Source of the DNA: Fibrobacter succinogenes
GTDB taxonomy: Bacteria > Fibrobacterota > Fibrobacteria > Fibrobacterales > Fibrobacteraceae
Assembly: GCA_902779055.1 (NCBI GenBank)
Contig: CACZAD010000032.1
Span: forward strand, 974-64,973
Length of the DNA stretch: 64,000 nt
Direction of reading: 5' to 3'
Position numbers and translations under genes: made by a program
The notes under the pieces: model-generated
What the model was told of the DNA's origin: nothing
Databases searched by the model: none
What the model saw: the letters and a program-made list of their open reading frames with translations, nothing else
Shown: one piece after another, positions 8,858-18,012 of the stretch
Position numbering within the stretch: the first letter of the stretch is position 1
Layout of the letters: the number at the start of each line of letters is the position of its first letter

Positions 8858-9808
8858 TTACTTCAACACGATCTTGTTGGAGAAGTTGACGGACTTGCCG
8901 GAAACGCGGACCATGTAGACACCTGCGTCGAGAGAAGCGAGGTTCATGGCAGTGGAAGCGTCACCCTTGGCTACAACCTGGCCATGGAGGTTGAAGACTT
9001 CAGCAGTAGCGTCAGACTTGACACCAGTGAAGCCGAGAGTACGACCAGAGAGGACGGCCTTCACAGAGGAAGCGCCGCGAACAGACTTGATGCTATGCGG
9101 ATCCGGAGTGCCGCAATCGGCCGGGCAGGTGCCATCAGACGGACCGACAGAGCAGATGTTGAATACATAGGAACCCGCAGCAGCCTGGATCTTGAACTTG
9201 ACCGCAACAAGCTGCGAAGAAGCAGTAGGACCGTCCATCTTGGTGGCACCATTGTACCAGGACGGTTGCTTGAAGTCGGCCCATGTAAGAACCTTCTTTG
9301 TACCGGCGGTAGCCTTCGGGAGAGATGCAGCCGGGTTAGCAAAGCCGATCGTTGCGTCTACCTTGTCGCCGAGGCCGAGTTCCAGAGCCATGGGTGCTTC
9401 AGAAGTATAGGTAACGCAGAGGCCACCCCAAGCAGAAGCATCGCCAGGAACCGCAGTCTTGTCTGCTGCAGAGGTTTCACCGACAACGTTGAAGCCGATA
9501 CCCACGAACGGGGGGTAGGTCAGGGAACCCTTGTTGAGTATTGCGGTACCGCAGACGCCTCCGCAAGCAGCAATAACGTTGTCAAGAGCTTCAGCGCTGG
9601 ATTCGGAGCCTTGCAGACCGTTCCAGTCGACCTTGGACAGGCCACCATCGTTATCGTCAGCGTAGCTGAACCAGTAACCGTAAGTTTCGGTGGCATTACC
9701 GAGACCGGTTTCGACCTGGACAGTACCTTCAGCACCAATCCAGGTGTCAAATGCGAATGTGGCAGAAGCGGCTAATAGTATAGCCGCGATAGAATGTTTC
9801 TTGTTCAT
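8858..9808 (-). CDS. Secreted protein with C-terminal sorting-like domain, paralogue 1
   Basis: The 316-residue product begins with a Sec signal (MNKKHSIAAILLAASATFAF). Residues ~20-230 form a Gly-rich, beta-type domain with WIGAEG, GYWFSYADDNDGG and ACGGVCGTA. It resembles jelly-roll carbohydrate-binding modules of the CBM11/CBM30 kind, but that is by appearance only. The last ~75 residues (GRTLGFTG...VFNLHGQVVAKGD...GVYMVRVSG) look like a type IX secretion C-terminal sorting domain. AGGAGG lies 6 nt before the start. Its place between GH8 and GH5 genes suggests a role in binding or breaking down plant polymer. A close paralogue lies immediately upstream in transcription order. Confidence 0.75.
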   Translation of the reverse strand: MNKKHSIAAILLAASATFAFDTWIGAEGTVQVETGLGNATETYGYWFSYADDNDGGLSKVDWNGLQGSESSAEALDNVIAACGGVCGTAILNKGSLTYPPFVGIGFNVVGETSAADKTAVPGDASAWGGLCVTYTSEAPMALELGLGDKVDATIGFANPAASLPKATAGTKKVLTWADFKQPSWYNGATKMDGPTASSQLVAVKFKIQAAAGSYVFNICSVGPSDGTCPADCGTPDPHSIKSVRGASSVKAVLSGRTLGFTGVKSDATAEVFNLHGQVVAKGDASTAMNLASLDAGVYMVRVSGKSVNFSNKIVLK

Positions 9809-9876
9809 ATTTTCCTCCTGTGTAAAAACACATAATTAATATATACAAAGGAAATAGACAACGAACAAATGAAAGC

Positions 9877-9913
9877 AAAAAAAAAGGAAAAGGGCCGCTT
9901 GCGCGACCCTTTT
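9877..9913 (-). terminator. Terminator of the second paralogous secreted gene
   Basis: AAAAGGGCCGC pairs with GCGACCCTTTT (9888-9898 and 9903-9913). The minus-strand 3' flank is T-rich, including a run of nine T, giving a strong intrinsic terminator between the paralogues. Confidence 0.8.
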
Positions 9914-9937
9914 CAAATATCCTTTTCGGATCCGAAA

Positions 9938-10882
9938 TTACTTCAACACGATCTTGTTGGAGAAGTTGACGGACTTGCCGGAAACGCGAACCATGTAGAC
10001 ACCTGCGTCGAGAGAAGCGAGGTTCATAGAGGAGGAAGCGTCACCCTTGGCAACAACCTGACCCTGGAGGTTGAGAACTTCGGCAGTAGCGGCAGACTTA
10101 ACGCCAGTGAAGCCGAGAGTACGACCAGAGAGGATAGCCTTCACAGAGGAAGCACCGCGGACGGACTTGATGCTGCTACCCGGAGCGCAAGAAGCCGGGC
10201 AGGTACCATCATACGGACCAACAGCGCAGATGTTGAATGCATAGGAACCCGGAGTAGCCTGGATCTTGAACTTGACAGCAACGAGCTGAGAAGAAGCGGT
10301 CGGGCCATCGATCTTGGTGGCACCCTTGTACCAGGACGGCTGCTTGAAGTCGGTCCATGCGAGGGCCTTCTTAGAACCGGTGGTGGACTTCGGGAGAGAT
10401 GCAGCCGGGTTTGCGTAACCGATCGTTGCGTCGACAGCGTCGCCGAGACCGAGTTCGAGAGACGGAGCAGCATCAGAAGTATAGGTAATGCAAACACCAC
10501 CCCAAGCAGAGGCGTCGCCAGCAACCGGAGTCTTGTCAGTCGTAGAGGCTTCACCAACAACGTTGAAACCGATACCAACGAACGGGTTGTAGGTCAAAGA
10601 ACCCTTGTTGAGTTCTGCAGTACCGCAGACACCGCCGCAAGTAGCAATAACGTTGTCAAGAGCGTCAGCGCTGTATTCGTTGCCGAGTTCACCGCCCCAA
10701 ACGACCTTGGACAAACCACCGTCGCCATCGTCGCCGTAGCTGAACCAGTAACCCTGAGTTTCGGTAGCGTTGCCGAGACCCGTTTCGACCTGAGCGGCGC
10801 CATCAGCACCGATCCAGGTTTCAAATGCGAAAGCAGCAGAGGCAGCGAGAAGTGCCGATGCAATAGTAAGCTTCTTATTCAT
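9938..10882 (-). CDS. Secreted protein with C-terminal sorting-like domain, paralogue 2
   Basis: This 314-residue protein is near-identical in layout to the neighbour at 8858-9808 and agrees with it at most positions. It has the signal MNKKLTIASALLAASAAFAF, a WIGADGAAQVETGLGNATE start to the Gly-rich domain, four conserved Cys around CGGVCGTA and NICAVGPYDGTCPASC, and the same C-terminal sorting-like domain ending NFSNKIVLK. The main differences are substitutions in the middle of the binding-like domain and a shorter linker after the last Cys. Each paralogue has its own ribosome site and terminator, so both look active. The function is inferred as substrate binding or adhesion; no enzyme motif is visible. 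Confidence 0.75.
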   Translation of the reverse strand: MNKKLTIASALLAASAAFAFETWIGADGAAQVETGLGNATETQGYWFSYGDDGDGGLSKVVWGGELGNEYSADALDNVIATCGGVCGTAELNKGSLTYNPFVGIGFNVVGEASTTDKTPVAGDASAWGGVCITYTSDAAPSLELGLGDAVDATIGYANPAASLPKSTTGSKKALAWTDFKQPSWYKGATKIDGPTASSQLVAVKFKIQATPGSYAFNICAVGPYDGTCPASCAPGSSIKSVRGASSVKAILSGRTLGFTGVKSAATAEVLNLQGQVVAKGDASSSMNLASLDAGVYMVRVSGKSVNFSNKIVLK

Positions 10883-11366
10883 AATTCTCTCTCTTTTTTA
10901 ATTGTTTTCCCAAATTTGGGTGATTTGGGTAACAATATATTTTTTTTTCTCAAAAAATGCTATACCTGCAAGCCTTTGAAAAAAAAATTTACACAACGAG
11001 TTACAATTCATAAGAATCCCTTAAAATAGCGTCCTAGAGCCGATTCAGCAGCAAACAAACTAATCGTTCCGAAAATCGCTGTGTTTTTCATCACAACAAG
11101 AAAACGCAACTTTTTTATTACGATTCAAGGTATTTCATTCTAGCATAGAGAAAGCTACATTATATAGTAATAAATCATACCCATCAAGGTCAGCCGCAAG
11201 CTGGCCCCGGAGCCGAATCGGCGCGGGAATGAAAAACGGGGTAAAGGTGTACAGCAAGCGCAAGGCAATCCGCTTTGTGTCCAATGGTAAACAAAAAATT
11301 AAGCTAATTAGCTTACTATATTGCTTTTAATTAGATAATTTTTGTCAAAACAAAAAGGAAACTCTC
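10883..11366. other. 484-bp divergent intergenic region with a GC-rich structured segment
   Basis: No credible protein gene was found. The left part is AT-rich and should hold the promoter of paralogue 2. At 11188-11206 a GGTCAGC/GCTGGCC hairpin with loop CGCAA is followed by a GCCG/CGGC hairpin (11212-11222) in a GC-rich segment that ends near 11290, much richer in GC than its flanks. A 14-bp palindrome, AAGCTAATTAGCTT (11301-11314), lies just before a TATATT box (11317-11322) of the GH5 gene. The structured segment could be a small RNA or a remnant; no known RNA family was recognised. Confidence 0.5.
11301..11322 (+). promoter_or_regulatory. Candidate operator palindrome and -10 box of the GH5 gene
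   Basis: The perfect palindrome AAGCTAATTAGCTT lies immediately upstream of TATATT (11317-11322), between the expected -35 and -10 positions, with no good -35. That is a typical place for an activator or repressor site. The half-site AAGCTAATT recurs upstream of the GH26 gene at 63391-63399. Confidence 0.4.
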
Positions 11367-13607
11367 ATGAAATTGACAAAGCTACTGACAGGCATCTTGG
11401 CTTGTGCCGCCATTCCGGCATTCGCCAGCGCCGCAACAGCAACTCCCAAGAAAGTGGGTCCGGTATCTTACTACGGAGCCCTTCATACCAGTGGAAGCAA
11501 AATCATCGGTGCCAAGAACAACCAGCAGGTAATGCTCCGCGGCGTAAGCCTTTTCTGGTCTGACGCAACGGGTGCTTCTTATTACAACCCGACGGTCATT
11601 TCATGGGCAACAGACAATCTTAAAATCGACGTGTTCCGCTACGCCATGGCAATCGAATATTACGATAGCAATGGAGGCACCAAGAACGCCGTAGACGCGG
11701 GCAACTCCTACAAGGGTTCTCCGGAAGGACAGCTTTCCTTGATCGACAAGATGGTCGAAGCAGCTATCGAAAACGATGTCTATATCATTATCGACTGGCA
11801 TAGCCACAGAGCCCACCTCGAAACGGCTATCGCCAATCCGTTCTTCAAGACGGTTTCCGAAAAGTACAAGGACGTGCCGAACGTCATTTACGAAATTTAC
11901 AACGAACCGGTCAGCGGTAGCGGTGGCGACTGGGGCAGCATCAAGAGCTATGCCAACACGATCGTCCCCACCATCCGTACCAACACCCAGAACTTGATCA
12001 TCGTCGGTACGCCGAACTGGTCCCAGCATCCGGAACAGGGCGCAAGAGACCCGATCGCCTCCACGAACATCGCCTACGTTTTGCACTTCTACGCCTCGAG
12101 CCACTCCAAGGGCACCTTCGGCGGAAACATCACGAACGCCCTCAATGCAGGCTACCCGGTGTTCATCTCTGAATGGGGTACCACAAACGCAGACGGTGAC
12201 GGTGAACCGAACGCCAGCGCCACAAACGAATGGACTCAGTTCATGGACCAGAACAACATCCCGAACTGCAACTGGAGCTTGCGCCAGCAGACTTCCGACG
12301 TTGACAAGAAGAGCGAAAAATCCGCCATCTTCGCAGGCGACAAGTCCCTCATCACGGCAGCCGCCCTCGACGCAGCAACGTACACTTCTTCGGGCAACAT
12401 CATCAAGAGCTACCTCACCAAGAACGCACGTTCCTGGGCAGACTCCCTCACCAAGGGCAAGAACACCGGTTCTTGCGCATTCAAGGCAACAACCGCAAAG
12501 CAGACTGATGGAACGCTCACCGGCGTACTCAAGTCCGGATGTACCTACACCTCTTCCAACGAGAAGGTCGTTTCTGTTTCCGGTAGTGACCTTGTCATCA
12601 ACAACTACGGTTTCTCCATCTTGAAGGGCAATGACGGTTCTGAATCTATCGTGACCATCACCCAGGTCGCTGGCCAGACCATCGCGAACCTCGAAACGCT
12701 CACCTGCAACTACACCGGCACCTGCACCAGCCCCACAAAGACCGGCAGAACGCTCGACTTTGACGCCGACGGCATCAACGATTACCTCCTCACGACCGAA
12801 AGCAAGACTAACGAAGGTTCCGCCTTCACGCTCACGGCTCTCGATCCGACGATTATCGACGTGAAGAAGTCCACCTGCTCCAGCACCTCCTGCTCCAACT
12901 CCCAGAAGGGTCAGCAAGTGTGGATGCTCAAGCTCAAGTCCTTCGGTACCGGCCGCATCGTAGCAACCGCTGCAGCAACGCCGGGTTACCGCGCCATGCA
13001 GGACACCTTCGAAATCACCTACAAGAAGGGTGCCCAGCGTATCACCAACAAGTTCAAGGACCAGAAGGTCGCCCTTGGCGCCACCTCTACAACGGGTCTT
13101 CCGGATACAACGCTCATGGGCGCTCCGATCACCTACACCTATAACGGCAAAGCCACTTCGGATTACCTGACCAAGAATGGCGCAGGCTTCATCGCCGGTA
13201 CCCAGAACGCCATCGTGGCCGTAACGGCACGCGCTCCTGAAACCGAAACGATGGATTCGCTCGTCATGACGGTAACGTTCACCATCGGTGACGCCAATGC
13301 AGCCGTGAACCTGGCCGAATACAACGCCTTCCTCAACCCGGAAGTCGCCATCAAGCCGACCCACAAGATCATGGCAAGCAGCATCCAGGCTCACATGAAC
13401 GGCAAGACGCTCCACTTCACCACCAAGAACACGGGCCTTGTCAATCTCGACATCTACGACGCCCTCGGTGCCAAGGTGATGCAGCAGTCCGACATCTTCA
13501 GCGCCGGTAGCCACGCCATCAACCTGAACAGCCTCGCTAACGGCTCTTACACGCTCGTCATCCGCCAGGGCAGCCAGAAGGCTTCCATCCGCTGGACGAA
13601 CAAGTAA
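11367..13607 (+). CDS. GH5 endoglucanase with C-terminal sorting-like domain
   Basis: The 746-residue secreted enzyme has a signal peptide (residues 1-~22) and a GH5 catalytic domain from ~30 to ~355. YEIYNEP carries the acid/base Glu180 and FISEWGT carries the nucleophile Glu269; DWHSH and HFYAS are further GH5 landmarks. The pattern fits the endo-beta-1,4-glucanase subfamily GH5_2. Residues ~360-665 are Thr/Ser-rich, Ig-like or linker modules of unknown role. The last ~70 residues (DIYDALGAKVMQQ...LANGSYTLVIRQG) resemble a type IX secretion sorting domain. AAAGGA precedes the start. A palindrome near the promoter hints at substrate control. Confidence 0.92.
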   Translation: MKLTKLLTGILACAAIPAFASAATATPKKVGPVSYYGALHTSGSKIIGAKNNQQVMLRGVSLFWSDATGASYYNPTVISWATDNLKIDVFRYAMAIEYYDSNGGTKNAVDAGNSYKGSPEGQLSLIDKMVEAAIENDVYIIIDWHSHRAHLETAIANPFFKTVSEKYKDVPNVIYEIYNEPVSGSGGDWGSIKSYANTIVPTIRTNTQNLIIVGTPNWSQHPEQGARDPIASTNIAYVLHFYASSHSKGTFGGNITNALNAGYPVFISEWGTTNADGDGEPNASATNEWTQFMDQNNIPNCNWSLRQQTSDVDKKSEKSAIFAGDKSLITAAALDAATYTSSGNIIKSYLTKNARSWADSLTKGKNTGSCAFKATTAKQTDGTLTGVLKSGCTYTSSNEKVVSVSGSDLVINNYGFSILKGNDGSESIVTITQVAGQTIANLETLTCNYTGTCTSPTKTGRTLDFDADGINDYLLTTESKTNEGSAFTLTALDPTIIDVKKSTCSSTSCSNSQKGQQVWMLKLKSFGTGRIVATAAATPGYRAMQDTFEITYKKGAQRITNKFKDQKVALGATSTTGLPDTTLMGAPITYTYNGKATSDYLTKNGAGFIAGTQNAIVAVTARAPETETMDSLVMTVTFTIGDANAAVNLAEYNAFLNPEVAIKPTHKIMASSIQAHMNGKTLHFTTKNTGLVNLDIYDALGAKVMQQSDIFSAGSHAINLNSLANGSYTLVIRQGSQKASIRWTNK

Positions 13608-13653
13608 CTGATGCGGCGGCCACCCCGCCAAAGCATCAAGCGCAAAATTGAAA

Positions 13654-13681
13654 AGCTCCGACTTATGTCGGGGCTTTTTTT
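13654..13681 (+). terminator. Terminator of the GH5 gene
   Basis: AGCTCCGAC/GTCGGGGCT (13654-13662 and 13667-13675) forms a 9-bp stem with one G-U pair and a TTAT loop, followed by TTTTTT. Confidence 0.85.
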
Positions 13682-13723
13682 GTGGATATAAATTATCTAT
13701 ATTGACAATAAAGGAGATTTTTT

Positions 13724-15358
13724 ATGAATAAAGCACTTGCAAAGATCGCCGCATTAGGCACTTCTGCATTTTTGTCAATAGCGCTTACCGCCTGTACAGA
13801 ACCCAATTCCGCAAGCGCAGAACCCTTCGAAGACATTTCATCAAGTTCCGAAGAAGGCACCCCGAATTCCTCGGAAGATTCAAAAAAGGCCGAATCTTCT
13901 TCGTCCGAAACGTCAAAAACGAACAAATCCGAAAGTTCATCCTCAACCACTTCGTCGAGCGCATCCAAAGAAGCGAATTCATCTTCCAGCACGCCTGTTT
14001 CTTCTGAAGCACAGCAGTCATCCAGCAGCGTTTTGGAATCATCCTCGAGCGAAGAATCCCAGAAGCTGGTCGCCCCCACAGGTTCATTTACCGATTCCCG
14101 CGACGGCAAAACGTACAAGCTCGCCAAGGTCGGAACCCAGACATGGATGGCCGAAGACTTGAGCTACGGAGATTCCAGCCTTTACACCTTCGAAAACGCA
14201 CTGGATGTATGCCCGGAAGGGTTCCACCTCCCCTCGCTCAAGGAACTTGAAGCACTCGTCAATTTTGCCGGCGGCGCCGAAGTCGCCGCACAAAAACTAA
14301 AAAGCACAACCGGCTGGCCCAACGACGAACAGGGAAACTGGAACGGAACAGACGACTACGGCTTTAACGCAAAGCCAGTCCTTACCGGTGACGGCACGGG
14401 CACCGACGAAAACTTCTGGAGTTCCACAAGAAATACCAGAGACTATGACACGGGAAACTTTCTAAAACTCAATCCCCACCCGTCTTCCAACCCGAAAACG
14501 AACAACTCGGGATATTTCTGCAGCGATAAAGTAAACGACCCTTCAAAGCTCGCCTGCTTTGCCAATGCAGAACCAAGCACCAAACTTTCGATCCGATGCC
14601 TGAGCAATATCGAAGATTGCGGCGGGAAAACAATCGACAACACAAAGCAGTTCTGCCAGGACGGCATCGCCTACGATATCTGCCGCGGCCGCACCTATGA
14701 CGGCACAAAGTACGAATGCAAGGACAATACGCTCTACGAAAAATCAAGCGGAAAGGTCTTTAAATATTCGTGGTTCCTGCTCAATCCGGAAAAAACATAT
14801 GGAACGATCCAGGACGAAAGAGACGGGCAATACTACAAGACCATCGATATCGATGGAGTCGTCTGGTTCGCCGAAAACCTGAACTACGCCAGCGAAGGCT
14901 CTGTCTGCCCCGCCAATGACGAAAAATACTGCGACGTTTACGGAAGAATGTACACGATAGTACAGGCCCTGAACGGAGACACGATTGACTTCAACAAAAA
15001 GCAGGGTCTGTGCCCCAAGGGAACGCATCTGCCTCTTTCAACGGAATACAGACTGCTGTGGGACAAATACGATTTCGATGAGCTGTTCACGGCTTATACC
15101 GCCTACTTCGAAAACGATGATTTCTACGACGACTTCAAAAAGCTGAACAACGCAAGCGGCCTTGGAATGCTCGAAAACGGTGCTTACGAAGCCCAGCGTC
15201 AATCATGGCACAACATCAACAGACTAACCCGAAACATCGGTTCCGACTTCGATCACTACCATTATTACCGCTGGTCCGGCAGAGGAATCGACGAATATTA
15301 CCCCGGTCCGGCTCGCAACGACAACGATTACGGAGCCATCCGCTGCGTCGTTGACTAA
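13724..15358 (+). CDS. FISUMP (Fib_succ_major) domain lipoprotein
   Basis: The 544-residue product has a lipoprotein signal ending LTAC (Cys24) and a Ser/Glu-rich linker to ~residue 120. The Fibrobacter succinogenes major paralogous domain then appears twice. The first copy (~124-300) starts DSRDGKTYKLAKVGTQTWMA, has CPEGFHLPS and ends IRCLSN; the second (~363-544) starts DERDGQYYKTIDIDGVVWFA and ends IRCVVD. Between them is a small Cys-rich module (CRGRTYDGTKYEC). This family is greatly expanded in Fibrobacter and has no proven biochemical role; surface display is inferred from the anchor. A ribosome site AAAGGAG precedes the start. It lies downstream of GH5 but has its own terminators on both sides. 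Confidence 0.9.
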   Translation: MNKALAKIAALGTSAFLSIALTACTEPNSASAEPFEDISSSSEEGTPNSSEDSKKAESSSSETSKTNKSESSSSTTSSSASKEANSSSSTPVSSEAQQSSSSVLESSSSEESQKLVAPTGSFTDSRDGKTYKLAKVGTQTWMAEDLSYGDSSLYTFENALDVCPEGFHLPSLKELEALVNFAGGAEVAAQKLKSTTGWPNDEQGNWNGTDDYGFNAKPVLTGDGTGTDENFWSSTRNTRDYDTGNFLKLNPHPSSNPKTNNSGYFCSDKVNDPSKLACFANAEPSTKLSIRCLSNIEDCGGKTIDNTKQFCQDGIAYDICRGRTYDGTKYECKDNTLYEKSSGKVFKYSWFLLNPEKTYGTIQDERDGQYYKTIDIDGVVWFAENLNYASEGSVCPANDEKYCDVYGRMYTIVQALNGDTIDFNKKQGLCPKGTHLPLSTEYRLLWDKYDFDELFTAYTAYFENDDFYDDFKKLNNASGLGMLENGAYEAQRQSWHNINRLTRNIGSDFDHYHYYRWSGRGIDEYYPGPARNDNDYGAIRCVVD

Positions 15359-15381
15359 TTAGGTATTACAAATTCACAAGA

Positions 15382-15411
15382 AGCCCGATGTAAAAACGTC
15401 GGGCTTTTTTT
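15382..15411 (+). terminator. Terminator of the FISUMP gene
   Basis: AGCCCGATG/CGTCGGGCT (15382-15390 and 15397-15405, one wobble pair) is followed by seven T residues. Confidence 0.85.
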
Positions 15412-15414
15412 GTA

Positions 15415-15440
15415 AAGAAAAACCGCAGCGGTTGCTGCGG
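15415..15440 (-). terminator. Terminator of the ABC transporter operon
   Basis: CCGCAGC/GCTGCGG (15423-15429 and 15434-15440, loop GGTT) is followed, on the minus strand, by GGTTTTTC. It lies downstream of the last ATPase gene. Confidence 0.7.
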
Positions 15441-15453
15441 CTTTTCGAATTGC

Positions 15454-15500
15454 ACTAGATCCTTCGACTACGAGGCTACGCCTCTTCGCTCAGGATGACA
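15454..15500. repeat. Imperfect palindrome of the GGATGACA type
   Basis: The segment runs from ACTAGATCCTTCG to TTCGCTCAGGATGACA, with an internal GAGGCTACGCCTC inverted repeat. Related sequences occur at 26261-26291 and several times in 34870-35165. Confidence 0.5.
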
Positions 15501-15508
15501 CGCGTCAA

Positions 15509-16305
15509 TTACTTTTTGCTGCGATGGCTGTTCTTGATCCATTCAGTCTTGTGGACTTCCGGGATGTCATCGAGCAAGCGAAGCGTATTCGGTTCCGTCG
15601 TGTGGTCGAGCACTTCAGCAGGAGTACCCTGGTTCACGATCTTACCGTCGTGCATGATGAAGATACGGTCAGAAACGTAGTTTGCAAGACCGATATCGTG
15701 GGTCACGAACACCACGGTCATCTTCAGCTCGTCTTTCAACTTGCGGAGGTAATCGAGGATGTTTGCACGCACGCAGGCGTCCACCATGGAGGTAGCTTCG
15801 TCAGCAATGAGGACCTTCGGACGGAGAGCGAAGATACGGGCCAAGAGCATACGCTGCATCTGACCACCGGAGAGTTCGAACGGATACTTGCCTTCGATAT
15901 CTGCCGGAGCGACGTTAACGGCCTTGAGACCTTCGTCAACGCGGCGACGGACTTCTTCCTTGGACGGCTTGTCCTTGAGGATGTTGAGAGCGTCTTCGAG
16001 CTGGCTACGGATCGTGAAGAACTAAACGGATCCTGGAAAACGGACTGGACTTCGTTCCAGTGGTCCTTCAGGTTCTTGATCGGCTTGTCGCGATAGAGGA
16101 ACTGACCGCGAGTCGGCTGATAAAGGCCGAGCATGATCTTAGCAAGCACGGACTTACCGCAACCAGAACCACCCACGATGGAGATGAATTCTTCGTCGTA
16201 GATGTCAAAGGAAACATCCTTAACAGCAGTCTTCAAACTCTTGCCGGCACCGAAATCCTTGCTGATGCGCTTGGCAGAAAAAACAATGGGCTTATCACTT
16301 TGCAT
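15509..16305 (-). pseudogene. ABC transporter ATPase, DppF/OppF type, one frameshift
   Basis: The reading frame starts at 16305 (MQSDKPIVFSAKRISKDFG) with Walker A GGSGCGKS and Q-loop VFQDPF. It then loses frame near 16016-16020 and resumes one frame over, with LSGGQMQR, Walker B KVLIADEATSMVD and the H-loop FVTHD, to a stop at 15509. Restoring one T in a TTCTTCACG stretch would give QDPFSSFTIRSQLED and a normal full-length protein. This ATPase would pair with the neighbouring one to energise import of peptides or oligosaccharides. Its start overlaps the upstream ATPase by 11 bp. The fault could be a real mutation or a sequencing/assembly error; conserved codons on both sides favour something very recent. 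Confidence 0.8.
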
Positions 16306-17257
16306 AATCGCACCTCACGTCACGATCGCCGACAATGCGGAGATTCTGGGTATTAGCGAAGCGGCAGCCCACAATCTTGTTCTTGAGGCTAGGAGGAGCA
16401 CCTTCGATAGCCACCGGATGACGGCCACGCTGGCTTGCCTCGGTACTGAGCATAGCGCCCATCAAGGCCTGCGTATACGGATGACGCGGATCCTTGACGA
16501 CCTGTTCAGCAGTACCCTTTTCCACGATTTCGCCTGCGTACATGATGGCGATGTTATCGGCCACATGGTAGAGGAGCGGAAGTTCGTGGGTAATGAAGAT
16601 CATCGATTGGAAGATGCCCTTGTCGAGCAAGTCGAAGATCATCTTGATCACTTCCTTCTGCGTGGAAACGTCCAGAGCAGAAGTCGGTTCGTCAGCAATC
16701 ACCATCTTCGGGAGAAGAATCGTGGAGATTGCAATCACGCAACGCTGGCGTTCACCTGCAGTGAGGTTGATCGGGAAGGAATTGAGCACGCGCTTGGTAT
16801 CCATGCCGATACGGTCGAAGTGAGCATAGACGCGATCGTAGATTTGCTTAGCGTCCTGCTTTTCGCCCGGTCTGGCGTGAGCCTTGAGCACGTCGGCTGC
16901 GATATCCTTGATCTTGCGAACCGGGTTAAGAGCGTTGAATGCGCCCTGCGGAATCATGGAAACCTGCTGAGCGAGGACGTTCGCACGAACATCTTCGATG
17001 GAGCGGTTCATGAGGGATTCCATCTTGTCGCCGTTCTTGACGCGAACGTCACCCGTTTCCGGGTAAAGCGGCGGGATGCACATACCCATGAGACCAGAAA
17101 CGAGCGTAGACTTACCGCAACCAGATTCACCGGCAATACCGAGAATTTCCCCCTGCTTCATGGAGAAGGACACGTCTGTTACAGCGTGAGTCTTGTCTCC
17201 AAAACGGCCGAGGTAATAAAGACCCAAGTGGTCAACTTCAAAAACATTTTCAGACAT
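16295..17257 (-). CDS. ABC transporter ATPase, DppD/OppD type
   Basis: The intact 320-residue nucleotide-binding protein has Walker A GESGCGKST (~43-51), Q-loop MIPQGAFNALNP, Walker B KMVIADEPTSALD, and the C-terminal oligopeptide-transporter extension (GAPPSLKNKIVGCRFA). The ABC signature is LTAGERQR rather than the usual LSGGxxQR, a visible change at the ATP sandwich interface. It is the fourth gene of a five-gene importer operon and the only undisrupted one apart from the binding protein. An AGAGGT ribosome site supports the start. Its start is 10 bp past the end of the permease C gene. Confidence 0.9.
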   Translation of the reverse strand: MSENVFEVDHLGLYYLGRFGDKTHAVTDVSFSMKQGEILGIAGESGCGKSTLVSGLMGMCIPPLYPETGDVRVKNGDKMESLMNRSIEDVRANVLAQQVSMIPQGAFNALNPVRKIKDIAADVLKAHARPGEKQDAKQIYDRVYAHFDRIGMDTKRVLNSFPINLTAGERQRCVIAISTILLPKMVIADEPTSALDVSTQKEVIKMIFDLLDKGIFQSMIFITHELPLLYHVADNIAIMYAGEIVEKGTAEQVVKDPRHPYTQALMGAMLSTEASQRGRHPVAIEGAPPSLKNKIVGCRFANTQNLRIVGDRDVRCDYAK

Positions 17258-17267
17258 TTTTTACCTC

Positions 17268-18010
17268 TTACTTGCGCAGGCGCGGGTTGAAGACGCCTTC
17301 CATGGAAGTGTTGATCAGGTAGAGAGCAAACACCGTGAGGGTAACGACAGACCGATCATGGAGATGGAAGCTTCGGAAAGAATACCGGAGGACACCTGCA
17401 TGATGAACACCATGAACACGTACGAGAGCAAGTACGGAAGCACATGCTTGATCACAATCGTCAAAGTCGATGCACCGTTGAGGCGGGCAAGGGCGATGTG
17501 GTCGCGGCTACGGAGAGAAGAAGCCTGGGCACGAACGGCACGGGCAGACCAGCTCCAAGCGGTAAGACCGATGATGAGACCAATCAAGGTGAGGGAACGG
17601 CCATCCTTAACAGCGGAGCTGATAAGAACGAGAATCACGAACTGCGGAATCACGATGAAGATGTTGGTGAGCATATTGAGCACTTCGTCAACCCAGCCAC
17701 CGCGGAAACCGCCGAACAGACCGATAAGCACACCGATCGTCGTAGCAATGATACCTGCAACGAAGCCCACATAGAGGGAGCTACGGAGACCGGCAATCAA
17801 GAGGGACACATAGTCACGGCCGAGGTGGTCGGTACCGAGCCAGTGAGCAGAGCTAGAACCTGCATACGGGCCAGCGACGATGTCACGGGCGTGGGTGTCA
17901 ACATTATAGAACAAAGGTCCAAAGATGGCGATGAGGAGCGTGAGCACAAAGATGGACACGCCAATCACGAACATCGGGGACTTGAGAAGGTTTCTTAAAA
18001 GCTTACCCAT
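17268..18010 (-). pseudogene. ABC transporter permease, DppC/OppC type, internal deletion and frame change
   Basis: The product is normal from MGKLLRNLLKSPMFVIGVSIFVL through the cytosolic coupling region (LARLNGASTLTIVIKHVLPY) to SEASISMIGLS. The frame then runs out at 17315. In another frame the expected C-terminus follows at once (LTVFALYLINTSMEGVFNPRLRK, stop at 17268-17270). In DppC proteins about 35-45 residues lie between these two blocks, so roughly that much coding sequence plus a frame shift is missing near 17335-17345. Either the gene is broken, or two pieces were misjoined in assembly. It would form the second membrane subunit of the importer. Confidence 0.75.
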
Positions 18011-18012
18011 GA

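Noticed and set aside
11230..11331. Small frame MKNGVKVYSKRKAIRF... in the GC-rich segment before GH5
   Set aside because: It has no ribosome site, overlaps the hairpins and the GH5 promoter, and shows no recognisable family, so I kept it as non-coding.
11601..13631. 676-residue minus-strand frame opposite the GH5 gene
   Set aside because: Antisense shadow of a well-supported GH5 enzyme; biased composition (Val, Arg, Gly) and no family.
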